From: an uncultured Clostridium sp.
GTDB lineage: Bacteria; Bacillota; Clostridia; Clostridiales; Clostridiaceae
DNA: 64,000 nt
Direction: 5' to 3'
Assembly (NCBI GenBank): GCA_900540255.1
Contig: UQFE01000008.1
Span: 1-64,000, forward strand
Position 1 is the stretch's first letter, and the number at the start of each line of letters is the position of its first letter. Both the position numbers and the translations under genes were made by a program. This document shows, in pieces, positions 55,687-64,000 of the stretch. The notes under the pieces are model-generated. The model saw only the letters and a list, made by a program, of their open reading frames with translations. It ran no database searches and was not told the DNA's origin.

Positions 55687-56445
55687 CTACCTTACTGTAC
55701 CTATTTCATTTGCTATTTTACTTAAAGTAGAATCCATAATTTGTACTACCTTTTGATTTGCTTCAAATGCTCTTAAATTTGACATCAAATCTGCAGTTGA
55801 TTGAATAATATCAACATTTGAGCCTTCTATTTGCATATTTTTCACTGTATAATTATTTGTAGCAGTAGCACCTTCACCAGTATATAAATTTGAACCTACT
55901 TTATTTAATGAATTATAATCTTGAAAATCTACAATATTAAATCTATGTACTGCACCGGATGATAAAACAACATTATTATTAGTATCAACTGATACACTGC
56001 TATTGCCAACATATATAGGCTGGTTATTTGAATTTAATACAGAATAACCAGATGATGTTACTAAATATCCATCTCTATTTACCTTAAAAGCTCCATCTCT
56101 AGTATAAAATAAATTTCCTTCATTATCTCTTACAGTAAAAAATCCTTTTCCATTTATAGCAAAATCAGTTTGATTTTCAGTTTCCACTAAACTTCCTTGA
56201 TTATAATTAGTTTTAATTTCATCTATTTTTACTCCAAAATTTAATGTACCTAACTCTTGATAATGACCGACTCCATTAGAATATCTATCATTATTGCTAA
56301 TTAATACATCATCAAAGGTTTTAGACATTAATCTTTCTTCCTTAAATCCTGTTGTATTTACATTAGCAATATTATTAGTTATTACAGTTTGACTACTTTG
56401 TAAATTTACCATTGCTGATATAGATGTATACATTCCTCTTAACAT
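55687..56445 (-). CDS. Flagellar hook-basal body protein, FlgF/FlgG family
   Basis: A 252-aa protein: MLRGMYTSISAMVNLQSSQTVITNNIANVNTTGFK at the N-terminus, INGKGFFTVRDNEGNLFYTRDGAFKVNRDGYLV in the middle, and VDIIQSTADLMSNLRAFEANQKVVQIMDSTL at the C-terminus. With its neighbour it resembles the B. subtilis flhO-flhP pair, so it is probably the FlgF-like proximal component. SD GGAGGGG precedes ATG. Confidence 0.88.
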   Translation of the reverse strand: MLRGMYTSISAMVNLQSSQTVITNNIANVNTTGFKEERLMSKTFDDVLISNNDRYSNGVGHYQELGTLNFGVKIDEIKTNYNQGSLVETENQTDFAINGKGFFTVRDNEGNLFYTRDGAFKVNRDGYLVTSSGYSVLNSNNQPIYVGNSSVSVDTNNNVVLSSGAVHRFNIVDFQDYNSLNKVGSNLYTGEGATATNNYTVKNMQIEGSNVDIIQSTADLMSNLRAFEANQKVVQIMDSTLSKIANEIGTVR

Positions 56446-56456
56446 TTTACCCCTCC

Positions 56457-57173
56457 TTAACTTATTTTATAGTTTAATTTTTTTATTGTATTTCTTAAAT
56501 TAACTATTGCTCTACTATGTAATTGAGATACCCGTGATTCAGAAACTTCTAAAATATATCCAATTTCCTTTAAGGTAAGCTCTTCATAATAATATAAAGC
56601 TAAAACTAATTTATCCTTTTCTTTAAGCATATCAATTGCCTTAGTTAATATTTCTAACTTTTCTTTTTCTTCAATTATACTTTCAGGTGATAATGAGTCA
56701 TCTTCCTTTATAGTATCTATAATACTAACTTCATTATTTCCCTGAAAAATAACTGTATCTAAAGAAGTAGTACTCATTAAATTAATAGTATTTTCAATTT
56801 TATTAACTTCTTCACTTTGTATATTTAAATACTTTGCTATTTCATCAGCCTTAGGCTCTCTTAATAACTTATTTTGAAGACTTTCTACTGCACAATTATA
56901 TTCATTAACCTTAGAAACATCCCTTCTTGAAATTGGAGAATGTCTTCTTATTTCATCAATAATTGCAGCTTTTATTTTTAATGAAGCATAAGTTGAAAAT
57001 TTACAATTTTTATCTTCCTTATAACTATTAGCAGCTTCTATAAGCCCCATAGTTCCATAACTAACTAAGTCTTCATATTCAATTCCAATATTCTTAGTAA
57101 AATACCTTGATGCCATATATCTTACTAAATTCATATTTTCTAGTATATATTCCTCAGTTTTTTCATTAAGCAT
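56457..57173 (-). CDS. sigD: RNA polymerase sigma factor, FliA/WhiG (sigma-28) family
   Basis: A 238-aa sigma factor with regions 2 (NMNLVRYMASRYFTKNIGIEYEDLVSYGTMGLIEAAN...FSTYASLKIKAAIIDEIR), 3 (ISRRDVSKVNEYNCAVESL) and 4 (DKLVLALYYYEELTLKEIGYILEVSESRVSQLHSRAI). It is the typical regulator of late flagellar, motor and chemotaxis genes. It directly follows flhA, where flhF and flhG usually stand in Firmicutes. No FlgM anti-sigma gene is in the window. Confidence 0.94.
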   Translation of the reverse strand: MLNEKTEEYILENMNLVRYMASRYFTKNIGIEYEDLVSYGTMGLIEAANSYKEDKNCKFSTYASLKIKAAIIDEIRRHSPISRRDVSKVNEYNCAVESLQNKLLREPKADEIAKYLNIQSEEVNKIENTINLMSTTSLDTVIFQGNNEVSIIDTIKEDDSLSPESIIEEKEKLEILTKAIDMLKEKDKLVLALYYYEELTLKEIGYILEVSESRVSQLHSRAIVNLRNTIKKLNYKIS

Positions 57174-57188
57174 TTTAACTCTTCCTCA

Positions 57189-59240
57189 CTATATATTTAC
57201 TACTGCTTGTGCTTTTATTTGAATATCACTTGGTATTTCATTTAATGATAATATAGAAACATTAGGAAATACCATTTCAACTAGTTTTCTAAATGGTGCT
57301 CTTATTTTAGGAGAAACCAAAATAACAGGCCTATTATTATAAAAATCTGTACTTTCAATAATTTCCTTTATACTATTAAAAATTTTATTAGTACTATCTG
57401 GATCAACTGCTGGATAAGTTCCATTAACAGATTTTTGAAGATTATTTGCAATTAATCTTTCTACATCATTTGATAAAGTTGCAACTGTTATAGTATTATT
57501 TTCATCAACAAAGTCAACTGCAATACTTTTATTTAATGCCATTCTCACATATTCAGTTAATAACTCAATATCTTTAGTATTTACAGCATTATCAGCTAAA
57601 GTTTCTAATATTGTAACTCTATCCTTAATTGTTACCTTTTCTCTAAGAAGATTTTGTAATACTTTTTGAACTTCTCCTAAAGTCATAATATCAGGTATTA
57701 ATTCATCAACAATTACACTATACTTTTCCTTAGTTGCATCCATTATAGCTTTAACTTCTTCTCTTCCCATAAGCTCATGAGATTTCTCCTTTATTATTTC
57801 TAATAAATGAGTAACTAATATAGTAGATGGGTCTACTATTGTATATCCTCTTAATTCTGCTTCTTCAATATTATCCTTGCTTATCCATAATGCTTCTAAT
57901 CCAAAGCTAGGTTCAACAGCTTTTATTCCTTCTAAATCTAAACCTAAGCCCATTGGGTCCATACATAAAACCATAGTAGGCATAAGACTATAAGTTGCTA
58001 CTTTATTTCCCTTTATTTTTATACAATATTGATTAGGTTCTAATTGAAGATTATCTCTAATTCTTATTGGTTGTACTATTATTCCCATGTCAATTGCACA
58101 TTGTCTTCTTATTGAAGCAATTCTTTGTAATAAGTCTCCTCCACTACTTTCATCAGCTAATGGTATAAGTCCATATCCAATTTCAACTTCTAAAACTTCA
58201 ACATTAAGCAATTCTGTAACATCTTCTACTTCTGTTGCTATAGCTGCAGCTTCTTCTACAGCAGCTTCCTCTGATGCAGCTTCCTCAATTTCCTTCTTTT
58301 CACTATTATTTAAGGTTATCCCTATTCCAACACAACCTCCACCTAATGCAAAAAATGATAATGTTGGCAATCCAGGCATAATACCTAAAATAAATAAAAC
58401 TACCCCAGTTATCATTATTGCCTTTGGAATTGCTGTTAATTGTTGACCAGCTAAACTTGCAACACTTTCATCACTATCAGCTCTGGTAACTAAAATACCT
58501 GCTGCAGTTGATATAAGAAGTGCAGGAATTTGGCTTACAAGCCCATCCCCAATAGTTAATCTTATATATGTTTGAGCTGCTGTTGCAAAATCCATATTAA
58601 GCATCATTACACCCATTATAATTCCAGCAAAAATATTTACTACTGTTACTATAATCCCTGCAATGGCATCACCTTTAACAAATTTTGAAGCACCATCCAT
58701 AGAACCATAAAAATCTGCTTCTTGTTGTAATTCTCTTCTACGTTTTCTTGCTGTCTTTTCATCAATCATTCCTGCATTTAAATCAGCATCTATACTCATT
58801 TGTTTACCTGGCATAGCATCTAATGTAAATCTTGCAGATACTTCTGATACTCTTCCAGAACCATTAGTAATTACTACGAATTGAATAATAATTATTATCA
58901 AAAATATTATTACCCCAAGCACATAGTTTCCACCAACAACAAAGTTACCAAATGATTCAATTACATTTCCAGCATACCCTTGTCCTAAAATAAGTCTTGT
59001 AGATGACAAGTTAAGTCCTAACCTAAATAATGTTGTTACCAATAATAATGTTGGAAATACTGATAATTGTAATATATTAGTTGAAAATAAAGTCATAAGT
59101 AAGATTAATACTGATAATGTTATATTTACAACTAATAATATATCTAATAAAAAAGAAGGCAATGGAATGATAATCATTAATATTATCCCTATAACACCAA
59201 AGGCAACCAAAACATCTAACCTATTTTTTAAATTCCCCAT
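57189..59240 (-). CDS. flhA: Flagellar export apparatus protein FlhA
   Basis: A 683-aa FHIPEP-family protein. The N-terminal about 320 residues have eight membrane segments with the signature SARFTLDAMPGKQMSIDADL and DEKTARKRRRE. The linker is Ala/Glu-rich (EEAASEEAAVEEAAAIATE). The C-terminal cytosolic domain (LADESSGGDLLQRI...VSPKIRAPFRKLVEMVFPNVSILSLNEIP) docks substrate-chaperone complexes. Length is normal. It overlaps nothing and is 11 bp after flhB. Confidence 0.97.
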   Translation of the reverse strand: MGNLKNRLDVLVAFGVIGIILMIIIPLPSFLLDILLVVNITLSVLILLMTLFSTNILQLSVFPTLLLVTTLFRLGLNLSSTRLILGQGYAGNVIESFGNFVVGGNYVLGVIIFLIIIIIQFVVITNGSGRVSEVSARFTLDAMPGKQMSIDADLNAGMIDEKTARKRRRELQQEADFYGSMDGASKFVKGDAIAGIIVTVVNIFAGIIMGVMMLNMDFATAAQTYIRLTIGDGLVSQIPALLISTAAGILVTRADSDESVASLAGQQLTAIPKAIMITGVVLFILGIMPGLPTLSFFALGGGCVGIGITLNNSEKKEIEEAASEEAAVEEAAAIATEVEDVTELLNVEVLEVEIGYGLIPLADESSGGDLLQRIASIRRQCAIDMGIIVQPIRIRDNLQLEPNQYCIKIKGNKVATYSLMPTMVLCMDPMGLGLDLEGIKAVEPSFGLEALWISKDNIEEAELRGYTIVDPSTILVTHLLEIIKEKSHELMGREEVKAIMDATKEKYSVIVDELIPDIMTLGEVQKVLQNLLREKVTIKDRVTILETLADNAVNTKDIELLTEYVRMALNKSIAVDFVDENNTITVATLSNDVERLIANNLQKSVNGTYPAVDPDSTNKIFNSIKEIIESTDFYNNRPVILVSPKIRAPFRKLVEMVFPNVSILSLNEIPSDIQIKAQAVVNI

Positions 59241-59251
59241 ATCTAATTCCT

Positions 59252-60319
59252 CTACTTATTCTTTTTATATCTATTTTTTATTTTGTATACAGCAACTAGT
59301 ACTTCAGCAATAGCTTGATACATTTCTGCTGGTACTTCTTGGTCAACTTCAACCTTTCTATAAAGCATCCTTGCTAATGGTACATTTTCAATCATTGGAA
59401 TATCATTTTCCTTAGCTATTTCCCTAATTTTCATAGCCAAAACATCTGCTCCCTTTGCAATTACTACTGGTGCTGAATCTTTTTCTCTATCATACCTAAT
59501 TGCAATTGAAATATGAGTAGGGTTAGTTATGATTGCTGTTGCATCCTTAGCATTTTGAATCATTCTTTGTGAAGCTATTTGTCTTTGCTTTTGCTTAATT
59601 TGTGACTTAACATTAGGATCCCCTTCTGCTTGTTTGAATTCTTCCTTTACTTCTTGTTTAGTCATCTTCATTCCCTTTTTGTGTGAATATAATTCATATG
59701 CAAAATCAACAGCTGCAATTGCTACAGCAATCATTATTGCAACATTAAATATTTTCTTAACTATATTAAATATTGCATATATTAAATAAGGAAAATATAC
59801 ATTTTCTAGTTTTAAAATATCCATAAAGTTCTTTTTAACTACTGAATATCCAATATAAGATAATAAAATTAAAAGTATTGTATTTTTTAATGCATTAACA
59901 AAAGCTTTTTGAGAAAACATATTTTTTAAACCATTTACAGGATTTAACTTTGAAAATTTAGGTTTAAATGATTCTTTACTTATTACAACTCCACTTTGAA
60001 TAATATGTGAAATAACACCTAAGCAAATTACTATACCACCCATTGGCAAAAACAACTTTGCATATTTAAGTAAACCATCTTTAAATATCTCATGAGCCAC
60101 TACTTCATTTAAATTACTACTAAAATTCATTGTTAATACTGAAGCTATATATATTTTTAAATTTTTAATTAATGAATCACTCATTGTAAAAATACACATT
60201 ACTGCCCCTATTAATGTAAATGCATTTGATACTTCTTTACTTTTTGCTACATTACCTTTTTTCCGCTCATCCTTTTTCTTCTTGGGCGTGGGCTGTTCTG
60301 TTTTATCATCTCCTGACAA
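59252..60319 (-). CDS. flhB: Flagellar export switch protein FlhB
   Basis: A 355-aa protein: the charged N-terminus GDDKTEQPTPKKKKDERKKG, four membrane segments, and the autocleavage site NPTH in AIITNPTHISIAIRYD (about residue 268), then GADVLAMKIREIAKENDIPMIENVPLARMLY. It switches export from rod/hook to filament substrates. It is separate from fliR, although several clostridia have a fused FliR-FlhB. Confidence 0.96.
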   Translation of the reverse strand: MSGDDKTEQPTPKKKKDERKKGNVAKSKEVSNAFTLIGAVMCIFTMSDSLIKNLKIYIASVLTMNFSSNLNEVVAHEIFKDGLLKYAKLFLPMGGIVICLGVISHIIQSGVVISKESFKPKFSKLNPVNGLKNMFSQKAFVNALKNTILLILLSYIGYSVVKKNFMDILKLENVYFPYLIYAIFNIVKKIFNVAIMIAVAIAAVDFAYELYSHKKGMKMTKQEVKEEFKQAEGDPNVKSQIKQKQRQIASQRMIQNAKDATAIITNPTHISIAIRYDREKDSAPVVIAKGADVLAMKIREIAKENDIPMIENVPLARMLYRKVEVDQEVPAEMYQAIAEVLVAVYKIKNRYKKNK

Positions 60320-60347
60320 AATAATCTCCCCCCTATAAATGTTTTAT

Positions 60348-61112
60348 TTAAAATAAATTATTTACTAATACCATTATCATATTTTGTTGATATACTAGTG
60401 TTCCTTCTATAACATCTTTTAAATGCTTAATCATATCCTTCATTCCATTTAATATAAAAGGTAATGCTATTAATAAAAATATAATCCCAATAAGTATTTT
60501 TAATGGAGCTCCTATAATCATAACATTTAATCCAGAAATACTTCTTGATATTATCCCAGTTATTATATCTGTTACAATTAAAACTACTATAAGAGGCATT
60601 GCCATTTTTAATCCCATTATAAAATATTGAGTAAATATACTTAAAATATATGTAAAATTATAATCTATAATAGAATACCCCACTGGAATTATCTTAAAAC
60701 TATTTTGCATTGAATTTATTACTATATGATGTGCATCAATGCTAAAAAACACTACTAGACCTACAAAATATATTAAATTTTCCATTAAGGTAGCTTGTGA
60801 TTGAGTGTTAGGGTCATATGTACTTGCCATAGATAATCCCATTTGTCCATCAATTAATTTCCCTACCATTTTTATAATATAAAAACAAATAGATACCATA
60901 TAACCTAATACCAATCCATTTATAGTTTCCATTGTTCCATATATTATCAATTCATAAAAATTTTTAATTGTTACATTTATATCTAAATTAATTGCAATCA
61001 TTGCCGATAATAATAATGAGAAACAAATTTTAAATAGTTTTGGTGTACCATTTGGAAAAATAATACCTGCTGCTAAAAAAAATGCTGTTATTCTGAAAAA
61101 TACGTATATCAT
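60348..61112 (-). CDS. fliR: Flagellar export apparatus protein FliR
   Basis: A 254-aa membrane protein with about six hydrophobic segments. Family features: RITAFFLAAGIIFPNGTPKL, EINGLVLGYMVSICFYIIKMVGKLID-like region, DGQMGLSMASTYDPNTQSQ, and ALPLIVVLIVTDIITGIISRSI-like sequence near residue 180. Part of the FliPQR gate of the export channel, 2 bp after fliQ. Confidence 0.95.
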   Translation of the reverse strand: MIYVFFRITAFFLAAGIIFPNGTPKLFKICFSLLLSAMIAINLDINVTIKNFYELIIYGTMETINGLVLGYMVSICFYIIKMVGKLIDGQMGLSMASTYDPNTQSQATLMENLIYFVGLVVFFSIDAHHIVINSMQNSFKIIPVGYSIIDYNFTYILSIFTQYFIMGLKMAMPLIVVLIVTDIITGIISRSISGLNVMIIGAPLKILIGIIFLLIALPFILNGMKDMIKHLKDVIEGTLVYQQNMIMVLVNNLF

Positions 61113-61114
61113 TT

Positions 61115-61384
61115 TTAATTAACTATAGTTGATATACTTTGGAATAATTCATTTGTAAGAATAACAAGTTTATTTAACATCCAAGGTCCACCTAAAACTA
61201 AAACTAATATTATTGCAATTAACTTTGGTACAAACGTTAAAGTTTGCTCTTGAATTTGTGTTGTTGCTTGAAAGATACTTATTATAAGCCCTACTACTAA
61301 AGATATAATTAATATTGGACCACCTACTGTAACACCTGTAATCAATGCTTTTTTTACTATTGTCATTATTACTAATTCATTCAT
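61115..61384 (-). CDS. fliQ: Flagellar export apparatus protein FliQ
   Basis: An 89-aa protein with two membrane helices and the conserved GLIISIFQATTQIQEQTLTFVPK followed by VLGGPWMLNKL. Four copies join FliP and FliR in the export gate. Confidence 0.96.
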   Translation of the reverse strand: MNELVIMTIVKKALITGVTVGGPILIISLVVGLIISIFQATTQIQEQTLTFVPKLIAIILVLVLGGPWMLNKLVILTNELFQSISTIVN

Positions 61385-61395
61385 TTATAATGCTC

Positions 61396-62067
61396 CTATA
61401 CCTTAAAACTTTCTATTAATGATTTAATTAATAAATTCCAGCCATCTACCATAACAAATAAAAGTAATTTAAATGGCAATGATATCATTGCTGGTGGAAG
61501 CATAAACATACCCATAGACATTAATGTACTTGAAACTACCAAATCTATTACTAAAAAAGGTATATATATTATAAATCCTATTTGGAATGCTGTTTTTAAT
61601 TCACTTATTGCAAATGCAGGAACTATAATGCTTAATGGTAATTCTTCATCTTTAAGATTTGTTGTATCTATTGAAGAATTTTTTGCAAATAACTCTAAAT
61701 CTGATTCTCTTGTTTGCTTAAGTAAAAATTCTGCTACTGGCTTCCTAAACTCATCATATGCCTCTTGCATTGTTATTTCCTGATTCATATAAGGCCTAAT
61801 TGAATTTTCAGCAACTTTGTTCATAACAGGACTCATTATAAATAAAGTTATGCACATTGCTAATCCAACTAATATTTGATTTGGAATAGATTGCTGAGCC
61901 CCTAATGCAGATTTTATAAATGAAAATGTAATTATTACTCTTACAAAGCTAGTCATCATAAATATTATTGTTGGCAAAAACATAAGAGCAGTCATTAATA
62001 AAAACATCTGCATATTAGTTGTTAATTCCGAACCATTATCTAAAATCTGACTTAATATGTCCATCAT
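61396..62067 (-). CDS. fliP: Flagellar export apparatus protein FliP
   Basis: A 223-aa protein. LLMTALMFLPTIIFMMTSFVRVIITFSFIKSALG and QSIPNQILVGLAMCITLFIMSP are the FliP signatures, and the C-terminus has VVSSTLMSMGMFMLPPAMISLPFKLLLFVMVDGW. It is slightly short at the N-terminus; a separate cleavable signal sequence is not obvious. Its start overlaps the fliO stop by 4 nt, indicating translational coupling. Confidence 0.96.
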   Translation of the reverse strand: MMDILSQILDNGSELTTNMQMFLLMTALMFLPTIIFMMTSFVRVIITFSFIKSALGAQQSIPNQILVGLAMCITLFIMSPVMNKVAENSIRPYMNQEITMQEAYDEFRKPVAEFLLKQTRESDLELFAKNSSIDTTNLKDEELPLSIIVPAFAISELKTAFQIGFIIYIPFLVIDLVVSSTLMSMGMFMLPPAMISLPFKLLLFVMVDGWNLLIKSLIESFKV

Positions 62068-62465
62068 CTTTTCCCTTTTTTCTTTGATATTTTATTTTTT
62101 AATACTTTATCACTTAGCATCTTTTTATTTAATATTTTGCTAAAATCTAAGTTATTTAAATAGCTTAAATCATTGTGTTGATTTTTCATTTCTATTATTT
62201 CATTTATTTCATCTTCATTTAACTTTTTGATTACTTGTGTATTATTATTTGATGTTACTATTATGCATCCTGTATTTCCAGATTTAATTACATATAAACA
62301 AATATCTTTACTTAAATTAATTTTTTCTAATACCTTAACATAAGAGCCTGAACCTATTTTGCTCAGGCTCTTTTTGCTAAGTCTCAATGAAATAAATATT
62401 AATAGCACCACAACTGGAACTAACACAATTAAATTAATAATAAATTCTAAAAATGTATTATTCAT
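62064..62465 (-). CDS. fliO: Flagellar protein FliO (FliZ)-like
   Basis: A 133-aa protein with one N-terminal membrane helix (FLEFIINLIVLVPVVVLLIFISLRL) and a small cytosolic beta domain (GSGSYVKVLEKINLSKDICLYVIKSGNTGCIIVTS) of the FliO/FliZ type, then a basic tail ending KKKGKR. FliO helps assemble the FliP ring. Assignment relies on position before fliP as well as sequence. Confidence 0.85.
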   Translation of the reverse strand: MNNTFLEFIINLIVLVPVVVLLIFISLRLSKKSLSKIGSGSYVKVLEKINLSKDICLYVIKSGNTGCIIVTSNNNTQVIKKLNEDEINEIIEMKNQHNDLSYLNNLDFSKILNKKMLSDKVLKNKISKKKGKR

Positions 62466-62474
62466 TTATTTAAT

Positions 62475-63176
62475 TTATTTCTCCTTTTGCTGAACTATTA
62501 ATATATCAACTCTTCTATTAATAGCTCTATTTTCTTCCGTAGAATTATCTACTAAAGGCTTATATTCTCCATATCCTGTTGCTGAAAATCTAGTTGGGTC
62601 AAACCCCTTTGTTTCAATAAAGTACCTTAATACTGTTATTGCTCTTGCAGTTGATAACTCCCAGTTTGATTTATATGTACCAGAACTTATAGGAATATTA
62701 TCTGTATGTCCCTGAACCATTATTTCATTACTTATTGAAGGAATCAAAGTGCTTATTATATCTAGAACTTTAATACTTTCAGGTTTTAAATCAGCCTTTC
62801 CTAAATCAAAAAGCACATTTTCACTTAATTGAAGTACAACTCCCGAATCTTCTTCTCTTACTTTAACAGAATCAGTTAATGCATTTTTATCTATTATTTC
62901 TTGTATTTTATCTAACAAAATACTATAAGGACTTTTTTCCCCTATACCTTGTTCTATATCTTCTAGTGAAATATCTGGAGTATTTTCAAGCTTCATTGGT
63001 ATTCCTGTTATTTCTCCCTTTAATGCAGCTGCAATAAGTTGTAATCTTTCATTATCTGTAGTTGAAAATGAATAAAGCAGTATAAAAAATGTTAATAATA
63101 ATGTTATTGTATCCGCATATGTGTCCATCCATGCATTGGTATTAATATCATCTGGTTTCTTTTTTTTACGTGCCAT
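62475..63176 (-). CDS. motB: Flagellar stator protein MotB
   Basis: A 233-aa protein with a basic N-terminus (MARKKKKPDD), one membrane helix containing the proton-path Asp22 (MDTYADTITLLLTFFILLYS) and a C-terminal OmpA-like peptidoglycan-binding domain (VQGHTDNIPISSGTYKSNWELSTARA...SATGYGEYKP...NRRVDI). With MotA it forms the stator. It follows motA by 10 bp. Confidence 0.96.
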   Translation of the reverse strand: MARKKKKPDDINTNAWMDTYADTITLLLTFFILLYSFSTTDNERLQLIAAALKGEITGIPMKLENTPDISLEDIEQGIGEKSPYSILLDKIQEIIDKNALTDSVKVREEDSGVVLQLSENVLFDLGKADLKPESIKVLDIISTLIPSISNEIMVQGHTDNIPISSGTYKSNWELSTARAITVLRYFIETKGFDPTRFSATGYGEYKPLVDNSTEENRAINRRVDILIVQQKEK

Positions 63177-63186
63177 ATTACTCTAA

Positions 63187-63981
63187 CTAACTATCCTTGC
63201 TTGATTCTTTTTCATATTTTACTTTTTCTTTTTCGTTTAAGAAGCTTTTTAACTTTTCTTCTAAAACTCTTGTAGAATCACCATTTTTTATACTTAAAAT
63301 ACCAATTAACATCATTTCTCTATTTTCAACTTCTCTTTGCCCTTTATTTTCAAGGTTAAATCCTAATGGATTTAAAATTAAGTTTGCTAATAATGCACCA
63401 TAGAAAGTAGTAATAAGTGCAGCTGCCATACCACTTGCTATATTATCTGGGTTATCAAGCTCTGCAAGCATTTGTATAAGACCTACAAGTGTACCTATCA
63501 TACCAAATGCTGGAGCATATGAACCCCATGTTTTGTACATTTTTGCCCCTTTTGAATATCTTCCCTCAATTTCTGAAATATTATTATTTAAGATTTCAAC
63601 TATTAAATCACCTTCAATACCATCTACCACTAATTCTAATCCAGTTTTCATAAAATCATCTTTTATTTGTTCAATATCAGATTCTAATGCAAGCAATCCA
63701 TCTTTTCTTGATTTAATTGAAATTTCTTTAAATTGATTTATTACATCAATTTTATTCATTGAAGGAGTTTTAAATAATCCCTTTGAAATTGTCCCCATCA
63801 TCTTAACTTCATCAAGTGAAAAAGTAATAAGAAGTGCTGCATAAGAACCACCAATAGTAATTATTACTGATACTAAATCATAAAATCCTGCTAAGCCAAC
63901 ATTCCCTTGTGATATTGCAAATACTATAAGACCTATCCCTAGCAACATCCCAATGGGCGTTAATATATCACTTCTTTTCAT
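63187..63981 (-). CDS. motA: Flagellar stator protein MotA
   Basis: A 264-aa protein with four membrane helices: two N-terminal (LTPIGMLLGIGLIVFAISQGN; YDLVSVIITIGGSYAALLITF) and two C-terminal (YAPAFGMIGTLVGLIQMLAEL; MAAALITTFYGALLANLILNP), with the cytosolic torque domain between. SD AGAGGT precedes the ATG close to the right edge; the operon continues beyond the window. Confidence 0.96.
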   Translation of the reverse strand: MKRSDILTPIGMLLGIGLIVFAISQGNVGLAGFYDLVSVIITIGGSYAALLITFSLDEVKMMGTISKGLFKTPSMNKIDVINQFKEISIKSRKDGLLALESDIEQIKDDFMKTGLELVVDGIEGDLIVEILNNNISEIEGRYSKGAKMYKTWGSYAPAFGMIGTLVGLIQMLAELDNPDNIASGMAAALITTFYGALLANLILNPLGFNLENKGQREVENREMMLIGILSIKNGDSTRVLEEKLKSFLNEKEKVKYEKESSKDS

Positions 63982-64000
63982 ATTATTTACCTCTTAGTTT

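Overview
The window is very AT-rich, with compact operons, strong Shine-Dalgarno sites, T-box leaders, a FliA/WhiG-type sigma factor and a citramalate synthase. Together these suggest a motile, anaerobic, low-GC Firmicute, most likely a Clostridium sensu stricto. I could not place the species from sequence alone.

Layout. (1) 1-1700: a small cassette lies between two copies of tRNA-Gly(UCC), the first cut by the window edge. It holds a divergent pair, an unknown 224-aa protein and an HNH endonuclease, whose shared promoter region carries two copies of a palindrome. (2) 1.86-24 kb, minus strand: two giant tandem paralogues (3421 and 3897 aa), each a signal peptide, 13 carbohydrate-binding-like modules alternating with Ig-like modules, and a shared C-terminal domain. 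(3) 24.2-37.2 kb: thrS with a T-box, a minus-strand cluster (alpha/beta hydrolase, AI-2E-type exporter, MprF, 5-formyl-THF cyclo-ligase), tRNA-Lys(CUU), glnS behind IS200/IS605-derived debris, a Cys/His-rich peptide, and gltX with its own T-box. (4) 37.2-38.6 kb: a purine permease. (5) 38.8-49.6 kb, minus strand: one branched-chain amino-acid operon, ilvN-cimA-leuC-leuD-leuB-ilvD-ilvB-ilvC, behind a T-box-like leader and terminator. CimA with LeuCD and LeuB makes 2-ketobutyrate from pyruvate, and IlvBN, IlvC and IlvD finish isoleucine and valine. Three of its intercistronic gaps carry a repeat element made of inverted arrays of 7-nt repeats around a conserved core. (6) 50-53.3 kb: glmM, an intact tnpB, and a TrpR-like yerC. 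(7) 53.7-64 kb, minus strand: a flagellar operon, motA-motB-fliO-fliP-fliQ-fliR-flhB-flhA-sigD-flgF/G-flgG-fliM-fliN, lacking flhF, flhG and fliL at their usual places.

The most unusual items are the giant paralogue pair with its six-module super-repeat, the heptamer-array elements placed just upstream of the ribosome-binding sites of ilvB, leuB and cimA, a dispersed hairpin family (GGGGATGTCGCA ends) with three copies here, and IS200/IS605 end fragments that appear to provide the glnS promoter. Protein functions rest on motifs recognised by eye; no database search was run.
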